NCBI GenBank assembly: GCA_963755815.1
Contig: CAVWLF010000003.1
Span: 1-64,000 of the forward strand
Direction of reading: 5' to 3'
Source: Palsa-506 sp963755815
GTDB taxonomy: Bacteria; Actinomycetota; Actinomycetes; Streptosporangiales; Streptosporangiaceae
Length of the DNA stretch: 64,000 bases
Positions 43,386 through 52,812 of this stretch are shown piece by piece. A model generated the notes under the pieces. It did not search any database. It saw only the letters and a program-made list of their open reading frames with translations, and was not told the origin of the DNA. Numbering within the stretch: the first letter of the stretch is position 1; every line of letters starts with the position of its first letter. A program made the position numbers and the translations under genes.

Positions 43386-43919
43386 GTGGAGATCAAGATG
43401 GTGCTGTTCCTGCCCCGCGATGCCGCGAGCGTGCCGGTCAGCCGCCAGGTCCTGGATGGCTGCCTGGAGACCCTCGGCGTGACGCTTGATACCCGGACTG
43501 ACATCGCCCTGGCCCTGAGCGAGGCGTGCGCCAACGTCATCCGGCACGCCGGCTCCGGCGACGAGTACGAGGTGCTGGCGAGTACCAGGGACGGGCGATG
43601 CGTCATCGAGGTAGTGAACACGGGGAATGGCACCGGGGCGATGATCCCGGCCAGCGGGCCGCCGCCGCCCACGGCCGAGCACGGTCGCGGCCTGCAGATC
43701 ATGGACGCGGTCGTCGACAATCTGCGGCTGACCGGCAACGGGCGGGAGGGGACCACCGTCCACTTCGAGAAAGACCTGCACTGGATACCGGGGGCGGCCG
43801 GCGAGCATCTGTCCGGCGACGACGGACCGTCAGCCTCCCCCGGCCCGGCCGCGAGGCGGGCTAGCCGGGTTCCAGCCAGAGTCGGCGGCGCGGGCGGGCG
43901 GGGGCGGGGCTGGGCGTGA
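43386..43919 (+). CDS. ATP-binding anti-sigma-factor-type kinase (RsbW/SpoIIAB-like)
   Basis: A 177-residue GHKL ATPase-fold protein. The N-box is in 'IALALSEACANVIRHAG' (residues ~37-55), then 'EVVNTGNGTG', and the G box 'HGRGLQIMDAVVDNLRL'. This fits the HATPase_c_2 domain of anti-sigma kinases. The last ~40 residues are Pro/Ala/Arg-rich, low complexity. The GTG at 43386 has GGAGG 8 bp upstream; an earlier GTG at 43377 overlaps the ribosome site. No sigma or anti-anti-sigma partner is adjacent. Confidence 0.85.
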   Translation: MEIKMVLFLPRDAASVPVSRQVLDGCLETLGVTLDTRTDIALALSEACANVIRHAGSGDEYEVLASTRDGRCVIEVVNTGNGTGAMIPASGPPPPTAEHGRGLQIMDAVVDNLRLTGNGREGTTVHFEKDLHWIPGAAGEHLSGDDGPSASPGPAARRASRVPARVGGAGGRGRGWA

Positions 43920-44104
43920 TCGGCCCAGCGAGATTGGCTTGATCACGCAAAGACCGGGCCCGGTGCTTTCTCGTCGCAACGTCGAGCAAATCAGCTGAGT
44001 TCCGCAGCTGAGTTCCGGCGCGGGCGCCGTGACCGGAAGCAGGCCTCTCCGTCCTACTGCCTGGCCGGCCCGGTGACAGATTGGTTAGTTCGCTGAATCT
44101 CCTC

Positions 44105-44156
44105 TTGACACCGGCCTGAGCCCGCTTGACACTACTGCTCATATTGAAACGTTCCA
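44105..44156 (+). promoter_or_regulatory. promoter and LacI-type operator of the rhamnose transport genes
   Basis: A perfect -35 TTGACA (44105-44110) is 17 bp from GACACT (44128-44133), a weak -10. A LacI-type operator word TTGAAACGTTCCA (44144-44156) lies just after, where a bound repressor would block elongation. Almost the same word (one mismatch) stands before the LacI gene at 54278. A second TTGACA at 44126-44131 has no clear partner. Confidence 0.6.
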
Positions 44157-44197
44157 CAATCCAGCGCGAAACAGCCGCGCGGCGAGCGAGAGGCAGC

Positions 44198-45765
44198 ATG
44201 GGACTGCGCGCGAGACGGCGGCGAGGCTGACAGCCTGGTCCCCCGCCGCGCCGATCGCCGCACCAGGTGCCGAGCTGCTCTCCTTGCGCCACGCGGCGAA
44301 GGCATTCGGGGCCGTGCAGGCGATCGCGGACGGATCGATCGAGCTATACTCCGGCGAGGCGCATGCCCTGGTGGGCGAGAACGGCGCAGGCAAGTCCACC
44401 ATGGTCAAGATCCTGGCCGGGGTGCATCAGCTGGACAGCGGGACGCTCCTGATGGACGGAGAGCCGACCACGCTGCATGGCCCGGCCGCCGCCAAGCAGG
44501 CCGGCATCGCTGTCATCTACCAGGAGCCCACCCTCTTCCCGGACCTGACCGTGGCGGAAAACATCTTCATGGGGCGCCAGCCGCTGCGCGCCGGGCGCCG
44601 GATCGACGCACGGGCGATGCGCGCCCAGGCCGCCGAGATCTTCGGACGGCTCGGCGTGCCACTGGACCCGGCCCGCATCTGCCGCGGCCTGTCCATCGCC
44701 GACCAGCAGATCGTCGAGATCGGCAAGGCCCTGTCGCTGAAGGCGCGGGTCATCGTGATGGACGAGCCCACGGCCGCGCTGTCCGCCTGGAGGTGGCCAG
44801 GCTCTTCGAGGTCGTGCGCACGCTGCGGGCCGCGGGCGCCGCCGTGCTCTTCATCTCGCACCGGCTCGAGGAGGTGTTCGAGATCTGCCAGCGGGTCACC
44901 GTCATGCGCGACGGCCGGCAGGTGCTCACCAGGGAACTGGCAGGCCTGACCGCTGATGACCTGGTGCGGGCCATGGTCGGCCGGGACATGCCGGATCGCT
45001 CCGTGGGCGAGCAGGCCTCGCCGGGCGAGCTCGTGCTGTCCGTGGACCGGCTGACCTCCGAGGGCGTATTCACCGATATCTCGTTCGGCGTGCGGGCCGG
45101 CGAGATCGTGGCGTTCGCCGGCCTGGTCGGCTCGGGCCGGAGCGAGGTCGCCCGGGCGATCTTCGGCATCGATCGCTACGACGCGGGCAGCGTGGTGGTG
45201 GCCGGCCGCCGGCTACGCCGGGGATCGCCGCCAACGCGATGGCGGCGGCGTGGGCCTCGTGCCCGAGGACCGCAGGCAGCAGGGCCTGGTGATGGACATG
45301 TCCATCCAGCACAACATGACACTGGCCTCGCTGGGCTGGCTCCGGCATGGCGGCCTGCTCTCGGCCGGTGCCGAGCGGGCCTTCGCCACCGACTGGGCGA
45401 CCCGGCTGCGGATCAAGTACGCCCGCCTCGCCGACCCGGTCGCGCGGCTGTCCGGCGGTAATCAGCAGAAAGTCGTTCTGGGCAAGTGGCTCGGCCGCAA
45501 GCCCGCCCTGCTGATCGTGGACGAGCCGACCCGCGGTATCGACATCAACACGAAGGCCGAGGTGCACCGGCTGCTGGCGCAGCTGGCCGCCGACGGCGTC
45601 GCGATCTTGATGATCTCCTCTGAGCTGCCCGAGGTACTGCATGTCAGCGACCGGATCCTGGTCATGCGCGAGGGGCGGCTGACCGCGGAGTACGCACGCG
45701 CCGACGCTTCCGAGGAAATGATCATGTCCGCGGCCACCGGCCAGCTGCAGGAGCAGGCGCCATGA
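44198..45765 (+). pseudogene. rhaT: rhamnose-type sugar ABC importer ATPase, several frameshifts
   Basis: A two-domain (RbsA/RhaT-type) sugar-import ATPase scattered over frames. Domain 1: 'HALVGENGAGKSTMVKILAG', 'VIYQEPTLFPDLTV', 'RVIVMDEPTAALS'. The frame breaks at ~44790 and 'VARLFEVVRTLRAAG...LFISHRLEEVFEI' continues in another. Domain 2 breaks again near 45228 and 45248, then ends cleanly: 'GLVPEDRRQQGLV', 'LSGGNQQKVVLGKWL', 'LLIVDEPTRGIDI'. Each break needs one added base, mostly in G/C runs. The ATG at 44198 has a ribosome site but hits a stop after 10 codons, so another slip near 44200-44230 is likely. Either decayed or poorly read sequence. Confidence 0.85.
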
Positions 45766-46815
45766 GCACCACGGTGGCACAGCGGCGCGAGCCTCCGCCC
45801 GCGCGCCCCGATGCCAGCTCGCGGCGGCTTACCGAGCGGGTGTTCCGGATCAGGGAATCCGGCATCATCGCCGTGCTCATCGTCTTCGTGGCCGTGACGA
45901 CCGCCATCCAGCCGCGCTTCCTTGACGCGCAGAACATCCAGTTCGTGCTGATCAACACCACCGTCTTTGCCCTGCTCGCGCTGGGCGAGACCATGGTCGT
46001 GGTCAGCCGCAACGTGGACCTGTCGGTGGGCTCGGTGCTCGGGCTCTCGGCCTACCTCTCGGCTCGGCTGTTCAGCCAGGTGCACGGGATCCCGATTCCC
46101 GCGGTGTTCGCGGTCGGCCTGGCGATCGGCCTGGTCTGCGGGGTGATGAACGGGCTGATGGTGTCGCTGGGCCGGGTGCCCAGCCTGGTAGTGACGCTGG
46201 CCACCCTTTACATCATCAGGGGCATCGACATCCTGATCGTGGGTGGCAACGAGGTGGTTGCGCAGTCTCTGCCCGGCCGGTTTCGCTAACATTCCGCAGG
46301 ACACGGTGCTGGGGGTGCCCGACCTGGCCATCGTGGTCGCCGTCATCGTCGCGGCCGGGGCGTATTACATGCGCTCGTTCCGGTCCGGGCGGGAGCTCTA
46401 CGCCATCGGCTCCAACCCGGACGCGGCCCGGCTAGCCGGCATTCCCGTCGGTAAGCGCATCTTTACCGCCTTCGCGGTCAGCGGTGCGCTGGCCGGGCTG
46501 GGCGGCGTGCTCTGGGCGGCCCAGTATCAGACCGTCGACTCTACCGCCGGGACGGGCTACGAACTGCTGGTCATAGCCGCGGTGGTGGTCGGCGGCGTGG
46601 CGATCTTCGGCGGCAGTGGAACCGCGATCGGGGCGGCGATCGGCGCGCTGCTGCTGAGCACGATCCAGTCGGCCCTCAATGTCCTGGGCATCGCGCCGTT
46701 CTGGGACCAGGCGATCGCCGGTCTCCTGCTGCTGGTGGCGATCACCATCGACCGGGTGATATCGCTCCGGCTGGCGGCCGCGCTGCGACTAAGGAGCTCT
46801 CGTCGTGGAATCTGA
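45762..46815 (+). pseudogene. rhaP: rhamnose-type sugar ABC permease, one frameshift near 46272
   Basis: An RbsC-like permease. The first frame (45762-46289) gives 'GETMVVVSRNVDLSVGSVLG' and 'SLVVTLATLYIIRGIDILI'. It then needs a shift at 'CTGCCCGGCCGG': removing one C gives '...SLPAGFANIPQDTVLGVP...' and runs to 46815 with 'RSGRELYAIGSNPDAARLAG' and 'VVGGVAIFGGSGT'. About ten membrane helices in total when joined. Overlaps the ATPase stop by 4 bp (ATGA). Confidence 0.88.
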
Positions 46816-47917
46816 GCGCGCCGCGGCCCGGCCCGGGCCAGGTACCCCGGCCGGGCCCGAGACTGGCCACCCGGGCGCGGCTGCTTCGCTGTCCCGAGGC
46901 GCTGCCGCGGGGCAACTGCTGCGGCGGTCGGCACGCTGGGAAACCGGCCTGCTGGTGGTGGTCATCGCCATCGCCGTGTTTGGCGTGTCGACCTCGTCGG
47001 AGTTCCTGACCGGGTCTAACATCTTCAACCTCGGCCTGGGCTCCGGCGAGATAGCGATCATGGCGCTTCCTATGACGCTCATCATTATCAGCGGCGAGAT
47101 TGACCTGTCGGTGGCCTCGATCCTCGGCATGTCGAGCGCGTTGCTGGGAGTTCTCTGGAGCAAGGGCTGGCCGATGCTGGCCATCTTCGCGGTTCTGGTG
47201 CTGCTCGGGATCGCGGCCGGCCTCCTCAACGGGCTGCTGGTGACCCGCGTCGGGCTTCCGTCGCTGGCCGTGACCATCGGGACGCTCGCGCTTTACCGGG
47301 GCATTGCCCTCATCATCATCGGCTCGAATACGGTCTCCAATTTCCCGGCCGTCTATACCAACATGGGCGTAGAGCCGATCCCGCACACGGAACTCTCTTA
47401 CAGCGCGGGAATCTTCATCGTCCTCGCGATAATTTTCGGGGTGGCCCTGCACGGCACCCCGTTCGGCCGGTCGATCTTCGCCATGGGCGCCAGCACGGAC
47501 GCGGCGCTGTTCGCCGGAATCCGGGTGAAGCGGATCAAGACCCTGCTGTTCGTGATATCGGGCGTGACCTGCGCTTTGGCCGGCGCGCTACTGACCTTCC
47601 GGCTCAACACTGCGGTGCAGAACAACGGCCTGGGCCTGGAGCTTGACGTGGTGGCCATCGTCCTGCTGGCCGGCGTCTCGATCTTCGGCGGCAAGGGATC
47701 CATCGTCGGCGTCGTACTCGCGGTCCTGGCCTTCGCCGGGTTGCAGAACGCGCTGCTGCTGACGAACTTCAATCAGGAAGCCACCGGGATCGTGATCGGC
47801 GGGCTCCTGCTGGCCAGCGTGTTCGTGCCGAACGTGCTGTCCTTCTCGGCCCGGGCGCGCGAGTCGCTCGCCCGGCGCAGGCGCGCCACCCCAGCCGGAA
47901 TCAGGACCGGGCCATGA
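46805..47917 (+). CDS. rhaQ: rhamnose-type sugar ABC permease
   Basis: An intact 370-residue RbsC-like permease with about ten membrane helices. Family loops are 'LIIISGEIDLSVASILGMS', 'LPSLAVTIGTLALYRGIALI', 'GRSIFAMGASTDAALFAG' and 'LLAGVSIFGGKGSIVG'. The first ~45 residues are a hydrophilic Pro/Gly/Ala-rich tail. GTG start with AAGGAG upstream. It should pair with the frameshifted permease just before it. Confidence 0.9.
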   Translation: MESERAAARPGPGTPAGPETGHPGAAASLSRGAAAGQLLRRSARWETGLLVVVIAIAVFGVSTSSEFLTGSNIFNLGLGSGEIAIMALPMTLIIISGEIDLSVASILGMSSALLGVLWSKGWPMLAIFAVLVLLGIAAGLLNGLLVTRVGLPSLAVTIGTLALYRGIALIIIGSNTVSNFPAVYTNMGVEPIPHTELSYSAGIFIVLAIIFGVALHGTPFGRSIFAMGASTDAALFAGIRVKRIKTLLFVISGVTCALAGALLTFRLNTAVQNNGLGLELDVVAIVLLAGVSIFGGKGSIVGVVLAVLAFAGLQNALLLTNFNQEATGIVIGGLLLASVFVPNVLSFSARARESLARRRRATPAGIRTGP

Positions 47918-47976
47918 CGGCCGCCCGCACGCACAACAACCGCATTTCCGCTTAACCCCGATTGAAAGGATTCACA

Positions 47977-49047
47977 ATGAAAGGTTCCGTGAAACGGGTC
48001 CTGTTGCTGCCCGCAGTGCTCGCCACCGCATCAGTCGTCCTCGCGGCATGCTCGTCATCGGGCTCGTCGACGCCCGCCGCCTCCGCGTCCGGCTCCTCCT
48101 CCGCCGCGGCCTCGGGCGCGCTGAAGACCGGGCTGAAAGTGTTCGTCATTCCCAAGAACCTCGGCAACCCGTACTTCACCACCTCGGACAGCGTGAAGTC
48201 AGGCGGCGCCCTGGCGGCACTGCAGCAGCTGGGCGAGAGCGGCTCGGAGACCAGCGGGACGGCGGCGACGCCGGCCTCCCAGATCCCTGCCATCCAGGCG
48301 GCGGTAGCCAAGGGCGCTAACGCCCTGGTGGTCTCGGCGACCGACCCGTCGGCTCTCTGCCCGACGCTGAACGCGGCGATCAAGAAGGGCATCACCGTAG
48401 TCACCTACGACTCGGACGCGCCCGCCTGCCGCACGCTGTTCGTCAACCAGGCATCCACCGCGCAGATCGGCACCAGCGAAGTCTCGCTGCTCGCGTCGGA
48501 GATTCACGACAGCGGGCAGATCGCCATCTTGTCGGCTACCGCCTCGGCGCCCAACCAGAATGCCTGGATCGGCTTCATGAAGCAGGAGCTGAAGAAGTAC
48601 CCGAAGATGAAGCTGGTCACGACCGTATACGGCAACGATGACCCGACCACCGCCACGCAGGTGGCCCAGGGGCTGCTCCAGCACTACCCGAACCTCAAGG
48701 GCATCATCTCGCCGACGACCGTCGGGATCCTGGCGGCGGCGCAGGTCGTCAGCGCTTCCTCGCGCCGCGGCAAGGTGCTGGTCACCGGCCTCGGTACCCC
48801 GGACTCGATGAAGAAATACGTCGCAGACGGGACGGTGAAGGCGTTCGAGCTGTGGAACCCGGCCAACCTCGGTTACCTCGCCGCCTACGCCGCGGTGAAT
48901 CTCGCGTCGGGGAAGATCACCAACGCGGCCGGCCAGTCGTTCACGGCCGGGAAGCTCGGCAAGTTCACGGTCGGGGCAGATCATACGATCCTGCTCGGCC
49001 CGCCGTTCGTCTTCAACAAGAGCAATATCAACCAGTTCAACTTCTGA
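47977..49047 (+). CDS. rhaS: rhamnose-type ABC transporter substrate-binding lipoprotein
   Basis: A 356-residue binding lipoprotein with signal and lipobox 'VVLAAC' (Cys ~25), a Ser/Ala linker, then a type I periplasmic sugar-binding fold: 'VFVIPKNLGNPYFTTSDSV', 'GANALVVSATDPSALCPTLN', 'VVTYDSDAPACRTLFVNQAS'. These match RhaS-type rhamnose binders (the SBP of rhizobial rha operons). GAAAGGA precedes the ATG at 47977. A strong hairpin follows the stop. Rhamnose specificity is inferred from the operon. Confidence 0.88.
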   Translation: MKGSVKRVLLLPAVLATASVVLAACSSSGSSTPAASASGSSSAAASGALKTGLKVFVIPKNLGNPYFTTSDSVKSGGALAALQQLGESGSETSGTAATPASQIPAIQAAVAKGANALVVSATDPSALCPTLNAAIKKGITVVTYDSDAPACRTLFVNQASTAQIGTSEVSLLASEIHDSGQIAILSATASAPNQNAWIGFMKQELKKYPKMKLVTTVYGNDDPTTATQVAQGLLQHYPNLKGIISPTTVGILAAAQVVSASSRRGKVLVTGLGTPDSMKKYVADGTVKAFELWNPANLGYLAAYAAVNLASGKITNAAGQSFTAGKLGKFTVGADHTILLGPPFVFNKSNINQFNF

Positions 49048-49058
49048 GCCCGGCGCGG

Positions 49059-49093
49059 GCCGTGGTCCCGGACGAAGCCGCCGGGACCACGGC
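49059..49093 (+). terminator. perfect 13-bp hairpin after the binding-protein gene
   Basis: Arms 49059-49071 and 49081-49093 are perfect complements with a 9-base loop, 12 bp after the stop. No U-tract. In binding-protein-dependent operons such hairpins usually protect the upstream message or let only part of the transcripts continue to the catabolic genes. Confidence 0.55.
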
Positions 49094-49129
49094 TGGCCTG
49101 CCCGGCCTACGATGCAGGAGGCGAGAACC

Positions 49130-49449
49130 ATGGAGCGGGTTTGCTTTCTCGCGCGGGTCCGGCCCGACCGGCTCGATGAATACCGGACCAGGCACGCCGA
49201 GGTCCGGCCGGAGATGACCGATGCGCTGCGCAAGTCCGGCTGGGCAATGACAGCCTCTTCCTGTCCGGCGACGGCCTGCTCGCCGGCGACCTGGAGACCG
49301 ACGACTATCCGGCCGCCCTGCAGCGGATGGCGCAGACTGGCGTCAACGGCCGCTGGCAGGCGGAAATGGCCCCTTTTTTCGCTGACCTCAACGGCCTGCG
49401 ACCCGACGAGGGGTTCACCAGGGTGGCCGAGATTTTCCACCTTGACTGA
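49130..49449 (+). pseudogene. rhaM: L-rhamnose mutarotase, frameshifted near 49243
   Basis: Frame 1 gives 'MERVCFLARVRPDRLDEYRT' and '...VRPEMTDALRKSGW', the RhaM N-terminus. After 'TGG' the reading must move one base: the +2 frame then gives 'SLFLSGDGLLAGDLETDDYP', 'ALQRMAQTGVNGRWQAEMAP' and 'FTRVAEIFHLD' ending in TGA at 49447-49449. Joined, it is ~106 residues, the normal size. RhaM interconverts alpha and beta anomers of L-rhamnose before isomerisation. AGGAGG precedes the ATG. Confidence 0.88.
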
Positions 49450-49528
49450 GCACTGAGCACCACCGAGCACTACTAGTAGCACAGCAGCATCAGCAGCACC
49501 TGAGTCACGCAGCCTGGAGATGACCGGA

Positions 49529-50695
49529 ATGCCTCACCTGACCACCGTGAAGACCGCGCTGAACTCGCAGCGGATCGAGCTGCCATCCTGGGCGTTCGGC
49601 AACACCGGGACCCGTTTCAAGGTCTTCGCGCAGCCCGGCGTCCCCCGCACGGTGCAGGAGAAGGTGGCGGACGCCGCCCAGGTGCACCGGTTCACCGGCG
49701 CCGCGCCCAGCGTCGCCCTGCACATCCCGTGGGACAAGACCGGCGATTACGCCGCCCTCGCCGCCTATGCCGCCGATGGCGGGATCGCGATCGGCACGAT
49801 CAACGCGAACGTCTTCCAGGACGACGACTACAAGCTCGGCAGCGTCGCCAACCCCGATCCCCGGGTCCGCGCTAAGGCCCTGGATCACCTGCTGGAATGC
49901 ATCGCGATCATGGACGCCACCGGATCGCGTGACCTGAAGCTGTGGTTCGCTGACGGCACCAACTATCCCGGCCAGGACGATATCCGCGCCCGCCAGGACC
50001 GGCTCGCCGAGGGCCTGGCGGCCGTCTACGCCCGGCTCGGGCCGCAGCAGCGGATGCTGCTGGAGTACAAGTTGTTCGAGCCGTCGTTCTACACCACCGA
50101 CGTCCCCGACTGGGGTACCGCACTGCTGCACTGCACCGCGCTCGGCCCGAAGGCCGCGGTCGTGGTGGACACCGGCCATCACGCGCCGGGCGTCAATATC
50201 GAGTTCATCGTCGCTGTCCTGCTGCGGGCCGGACGGCTCGGCGGGTTCGACTTCAACAGCCGCTTCTACGCCGATGATGACCTGATGGTCGGGGCCGCGG
50301 ACCCGTTCCAGCTGTTCCGCATCCTGCACGAGGTGGTGCGGGCCGATGCGCTGGCGCCGGCCGCGGGCGTTGCCTTCATGCTGGACCAGTGCCACAACAT
50401 CGAGCCGAAAATCCCGGCCCAGATCCGCAGCGTGATGAACGTCCAGGAGGCGACGGCCAAGGCGCTGCTCATCGACGCCGGAGCGCTGGCCGCCGCGCAG
50501 CAGGCCGGTGACGTGCTCGGCGCCAACGCCGTCCTCATGGACGCCTACAACACCGACGTCCGGCCGCTGCTGGCCGAACTCCGCCAGGACCTGGGCCTGG
50601 ACCCCGACCCGGTCGCCGCTTACCACCGATCCGGCTACGGCGAGCGCATCATCAAAGAGCGCATCGGCGGCACCCCGGCCAGCTGGGGGTCCTGA
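49529..50695 (+). CDS. rhaI: L-rhamnose isomerase
   Basis: A 388-residue xylose-isomerase-like TIM barrel of the RhaI (Pseudomonas-type) branch: 'LPSWAFGNTGTRFKVFAQPG', 'HIPWDKTGDYAAL', 'DLKLWFADGTNYPGQDDI', 'LLEYKLFEPSFYTTDVPDWG', 'VVVDTGHHAPGVNIEFIV', 'GGFDFNSRFYADDDL'. Metal ligands include the E, D and H in these strands. It turns L-rhamnose into L-rhamnulose. The ATG at 49529 has GGAG upstream; 49520 is an alternative. An AGCAC-rich low-complexity stretch lies in the gap before it. Confidence 0.93.
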   Translation: MPHLTTVKTALNSQRIELPSWAFGNTGTRFKVFAQPGVPRTVQEKVADAAQVHRFTGAAPSVALHIPWDKTGDYAALAAYAADGGIAIGTINANVFQDDDYKLGSVANPDPRVRAKALDHLLECIAIMDATGSRDLKLWFADGTNYPGQDDIRARQDRLAEGLAAVYARLGPQQRMLLEYKLFEPSFYTTDVPDWGTALLHCTALGPKAAVVVDTGHHAPGVNIEFIVAVLLRAGRLGGFDFNSRFYADDDLMVGAADPFQLFRILHEVVRADALAPAAGVAFMLDQCHNIEPKIPAQIRSVMNVQEATAKALLIDAGALAAAQQAGDVLGANAVLMDAYNTDVRPLLAELRQDLGLDPDPVAAYHRSGYGERIIKERIGGTPASWGS

Positions 50696-50766
50696 CCAGG
50701 ACATCACGGCATCCAGCCCGCTCAGCTTCACCTCGACCGGTGACGTAACCGCCCAGGAGGCAGGCC

Positions 50767-52812
50767 ATGGCCCCGCAGGGACCGCCCGAGGTCAGCGCGC
50801 TGCTGCAGCGCAGCAACCGGCTCGGCTCGGATCCGCGCAACACCAACTACGCGGGCGGCAACACCTCGGCCAAGGGCCAGGCCGCCGATCCGGTCACCGG
50901 CGGGTCAGTGGAGGTGCTCTGGGTGAAGGGGTCCGGCGGTGATCTCGGCACGCTGACCGAGGCCGGCCTCGCCGTGCTGCGGCTGGACCGGCTCCGCGCG
51001 CTGCCCGGCGTCTACCCCGGCGTTGGCCGCGAGGACGAGATGGTCGCCGCCTTCGACTACTGCCGGCACGGCGCCGGCGGCCCCGCGCCGTCCATCGATA
51101 CCGCCATGCACGGACTGCTCGACCTTCCGCACGTCGACCACCTGCACCCCGATTCCGGCATCGCGCTCGCCGCCGCCGCTGATGGCGAGGCGCTCACCCG
51201 GGCCTGCTTCGGCGACCGGGTCGGCTGGCTGCCGTGGCGCCGGCCCGGGTTCCAGCTAGGCCTGGACATCGCCGCGTTCCAGCGCGCCACCCCGGCGGCG
51301 ATCGGGGTGATACTCGGCGGTCACGGGATCACGGCCTGGGGCGCCAGCAGCACGGAATGCGAGGCGAACTCCCTGGAGATCATCGCGACCGCGCAGCGGT
51401 ACCTGGACGAGACCGGCCGCCCGGAGCCGTTCGGCCCGGTCATCAGCGGTTACCAGCCGCTGCCCGCCGCCCAGCGGCGCGAGCGGGCCGCCGGGCTCGC
51501 GCCGGTGCTCAGGGGGCTGGCCTCCACCGACCACCCCCAGGTCGGGCACTTCAGCGACAGCGACGTCGTGCTCGGCTTCCTGGCCAGTTCCCGGCACGCC
51601 GAGCTCGCCGCGCTCGGCACCTCGTGCCCCGACCATTTCCTGCGCACGAAGATCGCGCCGCTGGTACTCGACCTGCCCCCGTCGGCCCCGCTTGACGTGA
51701 TACGCAGCCGCCTGGAGGAACTGCACCGCGCCTACCGGGATAATTACCGGGCCTACTACGAGCGCCATGCGGGCCCGTCGTCGCCGCCGATGCGCGGCGC
51801 CGACCCGGCGATCGTGCTGGTGCCCGGGATCGGGATGTTCAGCTACGGGGCGGACAAGCAGACGGCCCGGGTGGCCGGGGAGTTCTACGTCAACGCGATC
51901 AACGTGATGCGCGGCGCCGAGTCGGTCTCCGCCTACGCCCCGATCAGCGAGGCGGAGAAGTTCCGGATCGAGTACTGGGATCTTGAGGAGGCCAAGCTGC
52001 GGCGGCGGCCGAAGCCGCGGCCGCTGGCCAGCCGGATCGCGCTGGTGACCGGCGGCGGCTCCGGGATCGGCCGGGCCACGGCGCGGCGGCTGGCCGCCGA
52101 GGGAGCCTGCGTGGTGGTGGCCGACCGGGACGGCGACGCCGCGCGGCAGGTCGCGGCGGGCATCGGCTCCGCCGACGTCGCGGTGGGCGTCACCTCGGAC
52201 GTCACCGACGAGAGCGCCGTGGCCGACGCCTTCCAGGCGGCCGCGCTCGCCTTCGGCGGCGCGGACCTCGTCGTGAACAACGCGGGCCTGTCCATCTCCC
52301 GGCCGCTGCTGGAGACCACCGCGGCCGACTGGGACATCCAGCACGACGTGATGGCCAGGGGATCGTTCCTGGTCTCCCGGGAGGCCGTGCGCGTGATGGC
52401 CGCGCAGGGCATGGGCGGCGACATCATCTACATCTGCAGCAAGAATTCCGTCGCGGCCGGCCCGGCCAACGTCGCCTACGGCGCGGCCAAGGCAGATCAG
52501 GCGCACCAGGTCCGGCTGCTGGCCGCCGAGCTCGGCGAGCTCGGCATCCGGGTCAACGGCATCAATCCGGACGGTGTCGTCCGCGGCTCCGGAATCTTCG
52601 CCGGCGGCTGGGGCGCGCAGCGGGCGGCCGTCTACGGCGTGCCCGAGGAGGAACTCGGCGCGTTCTACGCCCGGCGGACGCTGCTCAAGCTGGAGATACT
52701 GCCCGAGCACGTGGCCGCCGCCGTGGTGGCGCTGACCGCGGGGGACCTGCCGGCCACGACCGGCCTGCACATCCCGGTTGACGGCGGGGTGGCGGCGGCG
52801 TTCCTGCGATGA
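50767..52812 (+). CDS. rhaD: bifunctional rhamnulose-1-phosphate aldolase / lactaldehyde dehydrogenase
   Basis: A 681-residue two-domain enzyme. Residues 1 to ~410 form a class II aldolase/adducin domain ('GGNTSAKG', 'HLHPDSGIALAA', 'GVILGGHGITAWG' zinc-binding His). Residues ~420-681 are a classical SDR ('TGGGSGIGRATARRLA', 'NNAGLSIS', 'YGAAK'). In this fusion type (RhaEW-like) the aldolase splits L-rhamnulose-1-phosphate into DHAP and L-lactaldehyde, and the SDR oxidises L-lactaldehyde to L-lactate. ATGA overlap with the kinase gene. Confidence 0.92.
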   Translation: MAPQGPPEVSALLQRSNRLGSDPRNTNYAGGNTSAKGQAADPVTGGSVEVLWVKGSGGDLGTLTEAGLAVLRLDRLRALPGVYPGVGREDEMVAAFDYCRHGAGGPAPSIDTAMHGLLDLPHVDHLHPDSGIALAAAADGEALTRACFGDRVGWLPWRRPGFQLGLDIAAFQRATPAAIGVILGGHGITAWGASSTECEANSLEIIATAQRYLDETGRPEPFGPVISGYQPLPAAQRRERAAGLAPVLRGLASTDHPQVGHFSDSDVVLGFLASSRHAELAALGTSCPDHFLRTKIAPLVLDLPPSAPLDVIRSRLEELHRAYRDNYRAYYERHAGPSSPPMRGADPAIVLVPGIGMFSYGADKQTARVAGEFYVNAINVMRGAESVSAYAPISEAEKFRIEYWDLEEAKLRRRPKPRPLASRIALVTGGGSGIGRATARRLAAEGACVVVADRDGDAARQVAAGIGSADVAVGVTSDVTDESAVADAFQAAALAFGGADLVVNNAGLSISRPLLETTAADWDIQHDVMARGSFLVSREAVRVMAAQGMGGDIIYICSKNSVAAGPANVAYGAAKADQAHQVRLLAAELGELGIRVNGINPDGVVRGSGIFAGGWGAQRAAVYGVPEEELGAFYARRTLLKLEILPEHVAAAVVALTAGDLPATTGLHIPVDGGVAAAFLR

